Numbered from the stretch's first letter, positions 52,864-61,824 are shown. The stretch is DNA of 64,000 nt from Xanthomarina sp035306705 (GCF_035306705.1 NZ_DATGNO010000078.1:1-64000); one strand, 5' to 3'. Notes: generated by a model from the letters alone, not told the origin. A program made the numbers and translations.

Positions 52864-55455
52864 TTGCGAACATCTTTCAGAATCATATCATTCCTGTTTT
52901 GTATCCTAATTTTTATAACGAGTTGCTCTCGAAAAAAAGATACATTTTTAAGTAGGAATTTCCATGCGCTAGCTGCAAAAGACAACATTTTATATAATGG
53001 TTATTTAGCTTTAGAAGAAGGAAAACAAACTCTCAACGAAACTTTCGATGACAATTATTGGGATATTTTACCCATAGAACGCATGCAAGTTTCTGAAGAG
53101 GTGACGCTTCCTGGACAAAATTCAAACGATCGTTTTGTAAGGGCCGAAGAAAAGGCGGTAAAAGCCATCCAGATGCATGGCATGAATATTAATGGCAAAG
53201 AAAAAAACCCGCAAATAGATGAAGCTTATTTGCTCTTGGGAAAAGCCAGATATTTCGATCAACGCTTTGTTCCAGCTTTGGAGGCCTTTAATTACATTTT
53301 ATATAAATACCCAGCCAGCGATAAAATTAATCAAGCAAAAATTTGGAGAGAGAAAACCAATCTTAGGTTAGAAAATGATGAGATTGTTATTGAAAATCTC
53401 AAGCGTTTATTGGAAAAGGAAATTTTAGAAGAACAGGACTTGGCCGATGCTACTTCTACTATGGCTCAAGCTTACATTAATATAGAAGCTCTTGATAGTG
53501 CCGCTACACAATTAAATACCGCTAGCCTAAACACTAAAAATAACGACGAGCGTGGACGTTACCGATATATTCAAGGACAATTATATAATAGACTTGGATA
53601 TAAAGATAGTGCCAACATGGCTTTTGATAAAGTTATTAAGTTAAACCGAAAAACGCCTCGTATTTATCTAGTTGCCGCACAATTGGAAAAGGTAAATAAC
53701 TTCGACCATGCCGTAGGAGATAAAGCATTAGTTTTAGAAAACTTAACAAAAATTGAAGAAAACAGAGAAAACAGACCATATTTAGATAAGATTTATCATC
53801 AAATAGCTGATTTTTATGCCAAAGTTGAACAAGATTCCCTGGCCGTAGAATATTATAACAGATCCTTAAGAACCAATTCAAGAGACATAAAATTAAAAGC
53901 CACGAATTACGAAATCTTGGGCGATTACTTTTTTGAATATTCCGAGTATAAAATAGCGGGTGCTTATTACGATAGTACCATGACTAACATGGTTAATAAC
54001 TCGAAACCTTTTAGAATTATTAAACGAAAACGCGATAATTTAGACGATGTTATTTATTATGAAGACATTGCCTTTGTAAACGATAGCATTATTAATCTAG
54101 CTAAGTTATCGCCGGATGAACAGTTAGCTTATTTCACGGATTACACCGAGAAACTTAAAGTTAAAACCCAAGAAGAAGAAGAGAGAAAAGAATTAGAACG
54201 AGAAGCTAATAGTAGAAATCAAGATTTTGCATCTATTGAAGATAAAAGGAATAATTTTAGTACTAAAGAGGAAAGTGTGAGATCGTTAAGAGGCGGACCA
54301 AATACACCTCCAGGATCTAGTTTTTATTTCTATAATCCAACCACAGTCGCTTATGGTAAAAACGATTTTCTAAAAAGGTGGGGAGACAGAGCTTTGGAAG
54401 ATGATTGGAGATGGTCTTCTAGAAGTAAATCCAACAGGGATATTGCAGCAAAGGATGGGAAAGAGGTAATTGCTACAAACACCGAGATATTCGATCCGGA
54501 GTTTTATATCTCTCGAATTCCTACAGACCAAAAGGAAATAGACAGTCTGGCTAAACAAAGAAACTTTGCTTATTACCAACTGGCAGTTATATATAAAGAG
54601 AAATTTAAAGAATACGAGCTTTCTAAAAACACCTTTCAGGACCTATTAAAGATGGAGCCAGAAGACAAGTTGATTTTACCTTCAAAATATAATCTCTATA
54701 AATTATACGAGCTTATGGGTGAAAATGACGAAGCCAGCATAGCTAAAACCGATATCATTGCCAATTACCCAGATTCTAGATATGCCAAAATATTAGAAAA
54801 CCCGGAATCAGCTGCTTTAAAAGACGAAAACAGCCCAGAAAATATCTATAAAAACATCTATGCCAAACTTGAAAATCAGCAATATAACCAAGTCATTACA
54901 GAAGTTGACAGCTATTTAGATCAGATTGAGGGCGACCCAATGATCCCGAAGTTCGAATTGCTGAAAGCCACCGCAGTAGGAAGATTTCAGGGCTTTGAAG
55001 CTTATAGTGAGGCTTTAAATTTTGTAGCCTTAAATTATGCCAATTTCCCAGAAGGAGAGAAGGCTCAAGACATTATAGATAATGTTTTGCCAAAACTAGC
55101 TAGTAAAGATTTTATTGATAATGAAGCAGACACAAATTTTAAAATTGTTTATTATTTCAAAGCTCCTTCAGAAGAAGAGTTAGCAGCCTTTAAAAAGAAA
55201 TTACAGGCAGAACTAGAAAAAGTAAATGTGTATAACTTATCTCTTTCTGTAGATGTGTATGATGCAGCCACGACCTTTGTTGTTGTCCACGGATTAAAAA
55301 GCAAAGAAGGCGCTACAGGATATGCACTATCCTTGGAAGAGAAGAAAAAGGATAAAATTATTCAGGATTTTTTCGCTGTGTCTTCGACTAACTATAGAAT
55401 CATTCAAATTCACAAGAATTTTGACGAATATTTAAACTTTAATAACCCCAAATAA
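52864..55455 (+). CDS. sprE: Type IX secretion system lipoprotein SprE/PorW
   Basis: Component of the T9SS and gliding machinery; a periplasmic, outer-membrane-anchored lipoprotein. 863 residues from a TTG at 52864, which opens the signal peptide RTSFRIISFLFCILIFITSC (Cys21); no in-frame ATG is available upstream. Seen: the characteristic start RKKDTFLSRNFHALAAKDNI followed by LYNGYLALEEGK, then TPR-like helical repeats through the chain (AYLLLGKARYFDQRFVPALE, QLYNRLGYKDSANMAF) and a charged middle section near 430-490. It links functionally to the two sorting-domain proteins in this window. Bactofilin follows after 8 bp. Confidence 0.88.
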   Translation: MRTSFRIISFLFCILIFITSCSRKKDTFLSRNFHALAAKDNILYNGYLALEEGKQTLNETFDDNYWDILPIERMQVSEEVTLPGQNSNDRFVRAEEKAVKAIQMHGMNINGKEKNPQIDEAYLLLGKARYFDQRFVPALEAFNYILYKYPASDKINQAKIWREKTNLRLENDEIVIENLKRLLEKEILEEQDLADATSTMAQAYINIEALDSAATQLNTASLNTKNNDERGRYRYIQGQLYNRLGYKDSANMAFDKVIKLNRKTPRIYLVAAQLEKVNNFDHAVGDKALVLENLTKIEENRENRPYLDKIYHQIADFYAKVEQDSLAVEYYNRSLRTNSRDIKLKATNYEILGDYFFEYSEYKIAGAYYDSTMTNMVNNSKPFRIIKRKRDNLDDVIYYEDIAFVNDSIINLAKLSPDEQLAYFTDYTEKLKVKTQEEEERKELEREANSRNQDFASIEDKRNNFSTKEESVRSLRGGPNTPPGSSFYFYNPTTVAYGKNDFLKRWGDRALEDDWRWSSRSKSNRDIAAKDGKEVIATNTEIFDPEFYISRIPTDQKEIDSLAKQRNFAYYQLAVIYKEKFKEYELSKNTFQDLLKMEPEDKLILPSKYNLYKLYELMGENDEASIAKTDIIANYPDSRYAKILENPESAALKDENSPENIYKNIYAKLENQQYNQVITEVDSYLDQIEGDPMIPKFELLKATAVGRFQGFEAYSEALNFVALNYANFPEGEKAQDIIDNVLPKLASKDFIDNEADTNFKIVYYFKAPSEEELAAFKKKLQAELEKVNVYNLSLSVDVYDAATTFVVVHGLKSKEGATGYALSLEEKKKDKIIQDFFAVSSTNYRIIQIHKNFDEYLNFNNPK

Positions 55456-55463
55456 TACGTATT

Positions 55464-55895
55464 ATGTTTTCTGATAATAAAAAAGACAGACAAAACCTTG
55501 ATTTGATATCAAGTCAGAATATTATTTCTAAAGGCACCAAAATTATTGGTGATTTAATTAGCGAAGGCGATTTAAGAATTGATGGCACTATAGAAGGTAA
55601 TTTAAAAACACCAGGAAAAATAGTAGTTGGTAAATCTGGAGTCGTTAAAGGAACGCTCGATGGAACCGATGCTCATTTTGAAGGTAAATTTTCTGGAAAG
55701 CTTACTTTATCTGGAACACTTACTTTAAAGTCTTCTGCGCATGTGGAAGGTGAAGTGGTTTTAGGGAAATTGGAAGTAGAACCCGGAGCAACATTTAATG
55801 TAACATGTGCCATGAAAGGTGCCGTAAAAGAAAATCATTCAAAAGGTGAGCAACAAGGAGGAACAAAAAAGGGACAAGAGCAAGTCGCTCAGTAG
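55464..55895 (+). CDS. Bactofilin family polymer-forming protein
   Basis: Cytoskeletal protein that polymerises into filaments without nucleotide. 143 residues. Seen: the bactofilin core at about 20-115, a right-handed beta-helix of short repeats (IISKGTKIIGDLISEGDLRI, then GTIEGNLKTPGKIVVGKSGV), and flexible tails. It lies between sprE and the ATP synthase accessory gene and overlaps the latter by 50 bp in another frame. Confidence 0.9.
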   Translation: MFSDNKKDRQNLDLISSQNIISKGTKIIGDLISEGDLRIDGTIEGNLKTPGKIVVGKSGVVKGTLDGTDAHFEGKFSGKLTLSGTLTLKSSAHVEGEVVLGKLEVEPGATFNVTCAMKGAVKENHSKGEQQGGTKKGQEQVAQ

Positions 55896-56091
55896 CTATG
55901 CTAAATATTCAAGCATTGCTTTTCAAATGTTTGTTATTATTGGTATTGGCGCTTTTGCTGGTGTCAAGTTAGACGATGCTTTTCCAAATAAGCACAATCT
56001 TTACACCATTATTTTATCGTTGGTATTTGTAATTTTTGCCATTGTTTTTGTAATAAGACGTATTATTGCAATCTCAAAAGAAGATAACTAA
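55846..56091 (+). CDS. atpZ: AtpZ/AtpI-family ATP synthase accessory protein
   Basis: Small inner-membrane protein thought to help c-ring assembly or Mg2+ supply for F-type ATP synthase. 81 residues from a GTG at 55846 preceded by AAAAG; without it the conserved SLSSYAKYSSIAFQMF would be truncated, so the overlap with bactofilin is accepted. Seen: two membrane helices (AFQMFVIIGIGAFAGVKLDD and TIILSLVFVIFAIVFVIRRI), as in AtpZ. The next gene starts on the base after its stop codon. Confidence 0.85.
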   Translation: MSNKEEQKRDKSKSLSSYAKYSSIAFQMFVIIGIGAFAGVKLDDAFPNKHNLYTIILSLVFVIFAIVFVIRRIIAISKEDN

Positions 56092-56490
56092 ATGAATCCA
56101 GTTTTTATATCCAGACAACTTTCGTTTTTAATCCAAAATGTTGTAGTTACACTTATCCTATTAGGAATCCATAGCTACTTACTTTCTCATTTTGAATCCA
56201 TTACATACATGATTCCTTTATGGCAAATCTATGTGTTTCATTTTGTGGTAACTACTTTGGTTTATTCGGTAATTAATTTTCAATATTCCAAAGGAAAAAC
56301 TGAAATATTTAATCTATTTATGGGTTTTACCTTATTGAAAATGATCTTGGCCATTGTTTTTTTATTGCCTGTTATACTCTCGGATATGGAGAAAAAACAA
56401 CCAGATGTATTCAACTTTTTTATCCCTTATTTTTTATACTTGTTTTTTGAAGTGTATTCCTTAACTAGTTTCCTTCAAAAAAAACCTTAG
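56092..56490 (+). CDS. Four-helix membrane protein, DUF6168-like
   Basis: 132 residues with four hydrophobic helices (LIQNVVVTLILLGIHSYLL, WQIYVFHFVVTTLVYSVINF, LFMGFTLLKMILAIVFLLPV, FFIPYFLYLFFEVYSLTSFL). Its place between atpZ and atpB and its topology match AtpI of other operons, so it may do the same task (inference). Start ATG abuts the atpZ stop. Confidence 0.8.
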   Translation: MNPVFISRQLSFLIQNVVVTLILLGIHSYLLSHFESITYMIPLWQIYVFHFVVTTLVYSVINFQYSKGKTEIFNLFMGFTLLKMILAIVFLLPVILSDMEKKQPDVFNFFIPYFLYLFFEVYSLTSFLQKKP

Positions 56491-56533
56491 AACCCATTAA
56501 TTATCAATGCTTTAAATAATCACAAAAAAAGTG

Positions 56534-56564
56534 TTTGACAATTAATATAATGTACGTACATTTG
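56534..56564 (+). promoter_or_regulatory. Promoter of atpBEFHAG
   Basis: TTTG at 56534-56537, a 19-bp spacer and TACATTTG at 56557-56564 match the Bacteroidota consensus exactly. The -7 element overlaps a palindrome TGTACGTACA (56551-56560). Expected start is near 56571, giving a leader of about 30 bp before atpB. Confidence 0.8.
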
Positions 56565-56602
56565 CACGGAATTTAAAGCAAGGTATTTTCAATCAAAATA
56601 AA

Positions 56603-57685
56603 ATGACATTTAACACCTTTAAAAACGTATTTTTTTCTGCCATATTTATAGCAATTTCATTTGTGGGATATGCGCAAGAAACAACTGGGGATGAGAGCGG
56701 TAGTAAGTTTGATGCCAAAGAGATGATTATGCATCACGTAAAGGATGCGCATGAGTTTCATATTTTTGATTGGAATGGGAAACCCGTTACCATTGCCTTA
56801 CCCGTAATTTTATGGACAGACCAAGGTTTGGTTACCTTTATGTCTAGCCAATTTCAGCATGACGATTCTGGAACACAAATAGTGGAAAAGGATGGGATGC
56901 AATTTGTAAAACTTCACGAGAAAGTGTATCAATTAGATGCCAATTCACAAAAAGTAATGTTTGATGAGGCACATCATCCTACAAATGCGAGTTTACCTTT
57001 CAATGTGTCTATTACAAGAAACGTATTGATGATGTGGGTTTCGGTGCTTGTGTTATTACTTATTTTTATATCTACAGCTCGAGTATATAGAAAGTCTGAT
57101 GACAATATTCCAACTGGAATTGCTGGGTTTGTTGAGCCACTAGTTGTTTTTGTTCGTGATGATATTGCGAGACCTATGATTGGTGAGAAGAAATATAAAA
57201 AATACATGCCTTATTTATTAACCGTATTTTTCTTTATATGGATTAACAATATTTTTGGATTAATTCCATTTTTAAATGGCGCTAACGTAAGTGGAAACAT
57301 TGCTTTTACTGTAACATTAGCAGCCTTTACTTTTATAATTACAAGTATTAATGGTAATAAAAACTATTGGAAACATGTGTTCTGGATGCCTGGAGTTCCA
57401 GTGCCAATGAAATTGTTTTTAATGCCTATAGAGATTATTGGAATGTTTGTTAAGCCAATCTCTTTAACTATTCGTTTGTTTGCTAATATTACGGCTGGAC
57501 ATATTATTATTCTGTCGTTAATGGCTTTAATCTTTATCTTTGAAACCATGTTAATTGCTCCAGTATCTGTTGGGTTTTCATTGTTTATTTTAATCATAGA
57601 GATTGTAGTTACAGCTATTCAAGCTTATATATTTACCATATTGTCTGCCTTGTATATTGGTATGGCAACAGAAGAAGAACATTAA
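56603..57685 (+). CDS. atpB: ATP synthase F0 subunit a
   Basis: Stator channel subunit of the F-type ATP synthase in the inner membrane. 360 residues, longer than E. coli because of an N-terminal signal-like segment and a periplasmic part (to about 135), as in other Bacteroidota. Seen: the essential Arg in KPISLTIRLFANITAGHIII, FWINNIFGLIPFLNGANVSG after YLLTVFFF, and VVTAIQAYIFTILSALYIGM at the end. It begins the main operon behind a consensus promoter. Confidence 0.96.
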   Translation: MTFNTFKNVFFSAIFIAISFVGYAQETTGDESGSKFDAKEMIMHHVKDAHEFHIFDWNGKPVTIALPVILWTDQGLVTFMSSQFQHDDSGTQIVEKDGMQFVKLHEKVYQLDANSQKVMFDEAHHPTNASLPFNVSITRNVLMMWVSVLVLLLIFISTARVYRKSDDNIPTGIAGFVEPLVVFVRDDIARPMIGEKKYKKYMPYLLTVFFFIWINNIFGLIPFLNGANVSGNIAFTVTLAAFTFIITSINGNKNYWKHVFWMPGVPVPMKLFLMPIEIIGMFVKPISLTIRLFANITAGHIIILSLMALIFIFETMLIAPVSVGFSLFILIIEIVVTAIQAYIFTILSALYIGMATEEEH

Positions 57686-57704
57686 TTAATTTAAATTTTA
57701 TATT

Positions 57705-57911
57705 ATGACTATTACAGGAATTGCAGCAATCGGAGCAGGTATAGCAGTAGTTGGAGCTGGATACGGAATTGGAAAGATCGGTGGGTCGGCTATGGATGCC
57801 ATGGCTCGTCAACCAGAGATCCAAGGAAAGATTCAAACTTCAGCGCTTATTTTAGCCGCTTTCGTAGAGGCAGTAGCACTATTTGGTGTTGTTGCATCGA
57901 TAATCTCTTAA
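57705..57911 (+). CDS. atpE: ATP synthase F0 subunit c
   Basis: Forms the proton-driven rotor ring. 68 residues with two helices: IAAIGAGIAVVGAGYGIGKI with the glycine-rich face, then ALILAAFVEAVALFGVVASI. The ion-binding carboxylate is Glu55. It lacks the Gln and Ser partners of sodium-binding rings, so H+ is the likely ion. The loop has the conserved ARQPE. A strong hairpin follows the stop. Confidence 0.96.
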   Translation: MTITGIAAIGAGIAVVGAGYGIGKIGGSAMDAMARQPEIQGKIQTSALILAAFVEAVALFGVVASIIS

Positions 57912-57927
57912 TTATGATTATTTAAAT

Positions 57928-57960
57928 ACAGAGATAACGGTTGGTTATCTCTGTGTTTTT
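57928..57960 (+). terminator. Hairpin with T-run after atpE
   Basis: ACAGAGATAAC-GGTTG-GTTATCTCTGT, an 11-bp perfect stem, followed by GTTTTT. Since the downstream atp genes need transcription too, it is more likely a partial terminator or a 3' end that stabilises atpE message, which is needed in excess. Confidence 0.6.
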
Positions 57961-58077
57961 AAATTATTAAGAGCTAAGGATTTCCTTAAGAGTTCTATTT
58001 AAAACTTAAATTTTATTGAGGCAAGCCTCATAAAGCACCTCTCACATAGTGAGACTAAAAACTAAATAAATTAAGAA
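57961..58077 (+). promoter_or_regulatory. atpE-atpF spacer with further hairpins
   Basis: After the atpE hairpin the spacer holds AAGGA-TT-TCCTT (near 57976), TGAGGC-AA-GCCTCA (58017-58030) and CTCAC-ATA-GTGAG (58041-58053) before the atpF ATG at 58078. Such spacing is long for an operon in which other junctions are mostly short, and suggests post-transcriptional tuning (inference). Confidence 0.45.
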
Positions 58078-58572
58078 ATGGATTTAATTACACCCGGTTT
58101 AGGACTTGTCTTTTGGACAGTAATTACATTTTTGTTTTTACTTGTTATCTTAAAAAAATTTGCTTGGAAGCCCATTCTTGGAGCTGTTGGCGAAAGAGAA
58201 GATGGTATTAAAAAAGCATTAGCATCTGCTGAGAATGCACGTAAAGAAATGGAAAATCTTCATGCCGATAACGAGCGTATTTTAAAAGAAGCTAGAGCAG
58301 AACGCGAAGCATTATTAAAAGATGCCCGCGATATTAAAGTGAAATTAATTGATGAGGCTAAAGCAGAAGCAGAAACTCAAGCAAATAAAATAATTGAGCA
58401 AGCTCAAGCTGCTATTGAAGGTGAAAAGAGAGCTGCTATGGCAGAACTTAAAAACCATGTTGCTAATTTATCTATTGAAATAGCTGAAAAAGTAGTTCGT
58501 GCAGAATTATCTAATAAAGACAAACAAGTGGAATTGGTTGAGTCTATGTTAGGAGAAGCAAAATTGAACTAA
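58078..58572 (+). CDS. atpF: ATP synthase F0 subunit b
   Basis: Peripheral stalk subunit. 164 residues: one N-terminal membrane helix (LVFWTVITFLFLLVILKKFA) and a long charged coiled coil (ENARKEMENLHADNERILKE onward) ending in a delta-binding tail. Normal length. atpH follows after 77 bp, which include a small hairpin. Confidence 0.95.
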   Translation: MDLITPGLGLVFWTVITFLFLLVILKKFAWKPILGAVGEREDGIKKALASAENARKEMENLHADNERILKEARAEREALLKDARDIKVKLIDEAKAEAETQANKIIEQAQAAIEGEKRAAMAELKNHVANLSIEIAEKVVRAELSNKDKQVELVESMLGEAKLN

Positions 58573-58628
58573 TTGGCACACGGAGCACAGTCTAAGTGTC
58601 TTTGAGTATATAAATAATTTAAAAGATA

Positions 58629-58643
58629 CCCACTTTCGTGGGC
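58629..58643 (+). promoter_or_regulatory. Hairpin just upstream of the atpH start
   Basis: ACCCAC-TTTC-GTGGG (CCCAC/GTGGG stem, 4-base loop) ends about 7 bp before the atpH ATG at 58650, in the region where the ribosome binds. It could modulate atpH translation; this is inference from position only. Confidence 0.4.
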
Positions 58644-58649
58644 ATTATT

Positions 58650-59186
58650 ATGGCAGGAGCAAGAGCAGCAATACGTTACGCAAAAGCAGTTTTAAGTTTG
58701 GCATCAGATAAGAACACAACCGAGGTTGTGAATAACGATTTGAAGCTAATAGCTAAAACTATTGCAGAAAGCAAAGACTTAAATAACATGCTTCAAAGTC
58801 CGATAGTGAGTTCTTCAATAAAAAAAACAGTTTTGTTAGAGGTTTTTAAAGACGCTAATGAAATAACGAAAAATTTAATTGATACATTAATTACAAATAA
58901 AAGATTGCCACTTCTAGAACAAGTGTCTTTAAAATACAATCTTTTACACGATGAATTAACAGGAACTCAAATAGCTCAAGTTACTACGGCGGTACCTTTA
59001 ACAGACGATTTACGCACAAAGGTATTAGCCAAAGTTAAAGAGCTTACAGGAAAAGATGTTGAGATTAAAAGCATTGTAGACGAAAGCATTTTAGGAGGCT
59101 TTATTTTACGTGTTGGAGATATTCAATACAACGCAAGTATTGCGAACAAATTAAATAAATTAAAAAGAGAATTTACATTAAACTAA
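58650..59186 (+). CDS. atpH: ATP synthase F1 subunit delta
   Basis: Connects the F1 head to the b stalk. The ATG at 58650 (MAGARAAIRYAKAVLSLASD) gives 178 residues; an earlier GTG at 58638 lies in a hairpin. Seen: the RYAKAVLSLA start, helical N-domain, and the C-terminal GKDVEIKSIVDESILGGFIL motif of OSCP/delta. atpA starts 26 bp later. Confidence 0.95.
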   Translation: MAGARAAIRYAKAVLSLASDKNTTEVVNNDLKLIAKTIAESKDLNNMLQSPIVSSSIKKTVLLEVFKDANEITKNLIDTLITNKRLPLLEQVSLKYNLLHDELTGTQIAQVTTAVPLTDDLRTKVLAKVKELTGKDVEIKSIVDESILGGFILRVGDIQYNASIANKLNKLKREFTLN

Positions 59187-59212
59187 GATATTTTATCTAA
59201 ATATATAATAAG

Positions 59213-60793
59213 ATGGCAGAAGTAAAACCAGCTGAAATATCAGCAATCTTAAAACAACAACTTTCAGGTTTTGAAGCGGGAGCTACATTAGACGAAGTTG
59301 GAACAGTATTAACTGTAGGTGATGGTATTGTACGAGCTTACGGTTTGGCCAACGCACAATATGGCGAGTTGGTGGAATTTGAAGGAGGCTTAGAAGGTAT
59401 TGTACTGAATCTTGAGGAAGATAATGTTGGTATTGTATTATTAGGAACTTCAGTAGGAGTAAGAGAAGGATCTACAGTAAAACGTACAGAACGTATCGCA
59501 TCTATTAAAGTAGGTGAAGGTATAGTTGGACGTGTGGTAGATACTTTAGGAAACCCTATTGATGGTAAAGGACCAATCTCTGGAAAAACTTACGAAATGC
59601 CTTTAGAGCGTAAAGCTCCTGGGGTTATTTTTAGAGAACCAGTAACCGAGCCATTACAAACAGGAATTAAAGCTATTGATGCTATGATTCCAGTTGGTAG
59701 AGGACAACGTGAGCTGGTAATTGGAGATAGACAAACAGGTAAAACTGCTGTTTGTATTGATGCCATTTTAAATCAGAAAGAATTTTACGATGCAGGAAAC
59801 CCTGTATATTGTATCTATGTTGCTGTTGGGCAAAAAGCATCAACAGTAGCATTAATTGCTAAAACTTTAGAAGAAAAGGGAGCTTTAGCCTATACTACAA
59901 TAGTAGCTGCAAACGCATCAGATCCTGCTGCCATGCAAGTTTATGCACCTTTTACAGGAGCATCTATTGGAGAGTATTTTAGAGATACTGGTAGACCAGC
60001 TTTAATTGTATTTGATGATTTATCAAAACAAGCGGTTGCTTACCGTGAGGTATCTTTATTATTACGTCGTCCACCAGGACGTGAGGCCTATCCTGGAGAC
60101 GTTTTCTACTTACACTCAAGATTATTAGAGCGTTCTGCAAAAATTATCAATAATGATGATATCGCTAAAGAAATGAACGATTTACCAGATTCATTAAAAC
60201 CAATCGTAAAAGGTGGTGGTTCTTTAACAGCTTTACCAATTATTGAAACTCAAGCAGGAGACGTTTCAGCATATATTCCAACAAACGTAATTTCTATTAC
60301 TGATGGACAAATCTTCTTAGATGGAGATTTATTTAACTCTGGAGTTCGTCCAGCAATTAACGTTGGTATTTCGGTATCTCGTGTTGGTGGTAACGCACAG
60401 ATTAAATCCATGAAAAAAGTAGCAGGTACTTTAAAATTAGATCAAGCACAATATCGTGAATTAGAAGCATTCGCGAAATTTGGATCAGATTTGGATGCCG
60501 TTACTTTAAATGTTATTGAAAAAGGAAAACGTAACGTTGAAATTTTAAAACAAGCACAAAACGATCCATTTAAAGTGGAAGACCAAGTAGCAATTATTTA
60601 CGCTGGTTCTAAAAACTTATTAAGAGATGTGCCAGTTACAAAAGTAAAAGAATTTGAAAGAGATTATTTAGAATTCTTAAAAGCGAAACACAGCGATGTA
60701 TTGGCTAGTTTAAAAGCTGGAAAATTAACAGATGAGATTACAGATGTGTTAGTAGCTGTAGCTAAAGATTTATCAGGAAAATATAGAGCATAA
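59213..60793 (+). CDS. atpA: ATP synthase F1 subunit alpha
   Basis: Regulatory nucleotide-binding subunit of F1. 526 residues, full length. Seen: P-loop GDRQTGKTAVCIDAI near 171-185, LEFEGGLEG-type beta-barrel start, ALIVFDDLSKQAVAYREVSL, and the alpha signature PAINVGISVSRVGG with the Arg finger. No defects are seen. A 108-bp spacer with two hairpins separates it from atpG. Confidence 0.97.
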   Translation: MAEVKPAEISAILKQQLSGFEAGATLDEVGTVLTVGDGIVRAYGLANAQYGELVEFEGGLEGIVLNLEEDNVGIVLLGTSVGVREGSTVKRTERIASIKVGEGIVGRVVDTLGNPIDGKGPISGKTYEMPLERKAPGVIFREPVTEPLQTGIKAIDAMIPVGRGQRELVIGDRQTGKTAVCIDAILNQKEFYDAGNPVYCIYVAVGQKASTVALIAKTLEEKGALAYTTIVAANASDPAAMQVYAPFTGASIGEYFRDTGRPALIVFDDLSKQAVAYREVSLLLRRPPGREAYPGDVFYLHSRLLERSAKIINNDDIAKEMNDLPDSLKPIVKGGGSLTALPIIETQAGDVSAYIPTNVISITDGQIFLDGDLFNSGVRPAINVGISVSRVGGNAQIKSMKKVAGTLKLDQAQYRELEAFAKFGSDLDAVTLNVIEKGKRNVEILKQAQNDPFKVEDQVAIIYAGSKNLLRDVPVTKVKEFERDYLEFLKAKHSDVLASLKAGKLTDEITDVLVAVAKDLSGKYRA

Positions 60794-60801
60794 AAGTTCT
60801 G

Positions 60802-60885
60802 CGTTTAGAGTTATGTGTGCAAATTTACGCATAACTCTAAATTCAAAATATAAAATCAATGTCACTCTTAGAAAGTTCGAAGAGT
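60802..60885 (+). promoter_or_regulatory. Two hairpins between atpA and atpG
   Basis: TTTAGAGTTATG (60804-60815) pairs with CATAACTCTAAA (60830-60841), a perfect 12-bp stem, and ACTCTT (60864-60869) pairs with AAGAGT (60880-60885). No T-run follows, so these look like processing or stability elements and not terminators. Confidence 0.5.
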
Positions 60886-60901
60886 CTTTATAAAATAAAG
60901 A

Positions 60902-61762
60902 ATGGCTAATTTAAAAGAAATACGTAACAGAATATCATCGGTATCTTCAACCATGCAGATTACTAGTGCCATGAAAATGGTATCGGCTGCTAAGTTAAAG
61001 AAGGCACAAGATGCTATTACCGCAATGCGCCCTTATGCAGATAAGTTAACCGAGCTTTTACAAGATTTAAGCGCGACTTTAGATGCAGATTCTGGAAGTA
61101 AGTTTTCAGATCAAAGAGAAGTAAAAAATGTGCTAATTGTAGCTATTACTTCTAATAGAGGTTTGTGTGGTGCGTTTAATTCTAACATCATCAAAGAGGT
61201 AAGCAAATTAACTAAAGGTACTTATGCTAATCAAGAGGTTTCTTATTTAGCAATTGGTAAAAAAGGGAACGATGCTTTTAAAAAGACCAATAAAGTTATT
61301 GCTAATAAAAGTGATCTTTTCGACGATTTAACTTTCGAAAATGTGGCTGATATTGCGCAAATACTTATGGATAAGTTTGTTGCTGGCGAGTATGACAAAA
61401 TTGTTATCGTGTACAACAAGTTTAAAAACGCTGCAACTCAAGAAATCATGACCGAACAATTTTTACCAATTGTTCCTATTGAAAAAGATGAGAATGTGAA
61501 CTTGGATTATATTTTTGAACCTTCAAAAATTGAAATCGTAGAGCAGTTAATTCCTAAGTCTTTAAAAACACAGTTGTATAAAGGTGTTAGAGACTCTTTT
61601 GCCTCAGAACATGGTGCACGTATGACAGCTATGCATAAAGCAACAGACAACGCTACAGAGTTAAGAGATCAATTAAAATTAACTTACAACAAGGCGCGTC
61701 AGGCGTCTATTACCAACGAGATTTTAGAAATTGTTGGTGGTGCAGAAGCATTAAATAATTAG
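60902..61762 (+). CDS. atpG: ATP synthase F1 subunit gamma
   Basis: Central rotor shaft of F1. 286 residues. Seen: N-terminal MANLKEIRNRISSVSSTMQI and SAMKMVSAAKLKKAQ, the mid-domain NRGLCGAFNSNI, and the C-terminal helix SEHGARMTAMHKATDNATEL then RQASITNEILEIVGGAEAL. Last gene of the operon: beta and epsilon genes do not follow and must lie elsewhere, which is common in Bacteroidota. A terminator follows. Confidence 0.96.
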   Translation: MANLKEIRNRISSVSSTMQITSAMKMVSAAKLKKAQDAITAMRPYADKLTELLQDLSATLDADSGSKFSDQREVKNVLIVAITSNRGLCGAFNSNIIKEVSKLTKGTYANQEVSYLAIGKKGNDAFKKTNKVIANKSDLFDDLTFENVADIAQILMDKFVAGEYDKIVIVYNKFKNAATQEIMTEQFLPIVPIEKDENVNLDYIFEPSKIEIVEQLIPKSLKTQLYKGVRDSFASEHGARMTAMHKATDNATELRDQLKLTYNKARQASITNEILEIVGGAEALNN

Positions 61763-61794
61763 ACGAAGCGGAAGTTATAAATAGAAATAAACTA

Positions 61795-61824
61795 AACCTC
61801 ACTTATAAAGTGGGGTTTTTTTAT
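61795..61824 (+). terminator. Terminator of the atp operon
   Basis: AACCTCACTT-ATA-AAGTGGGGTT (10 bp with one G-T pair) followed by six T, 33 bp after the atpG stop. Confidence 0.88.
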
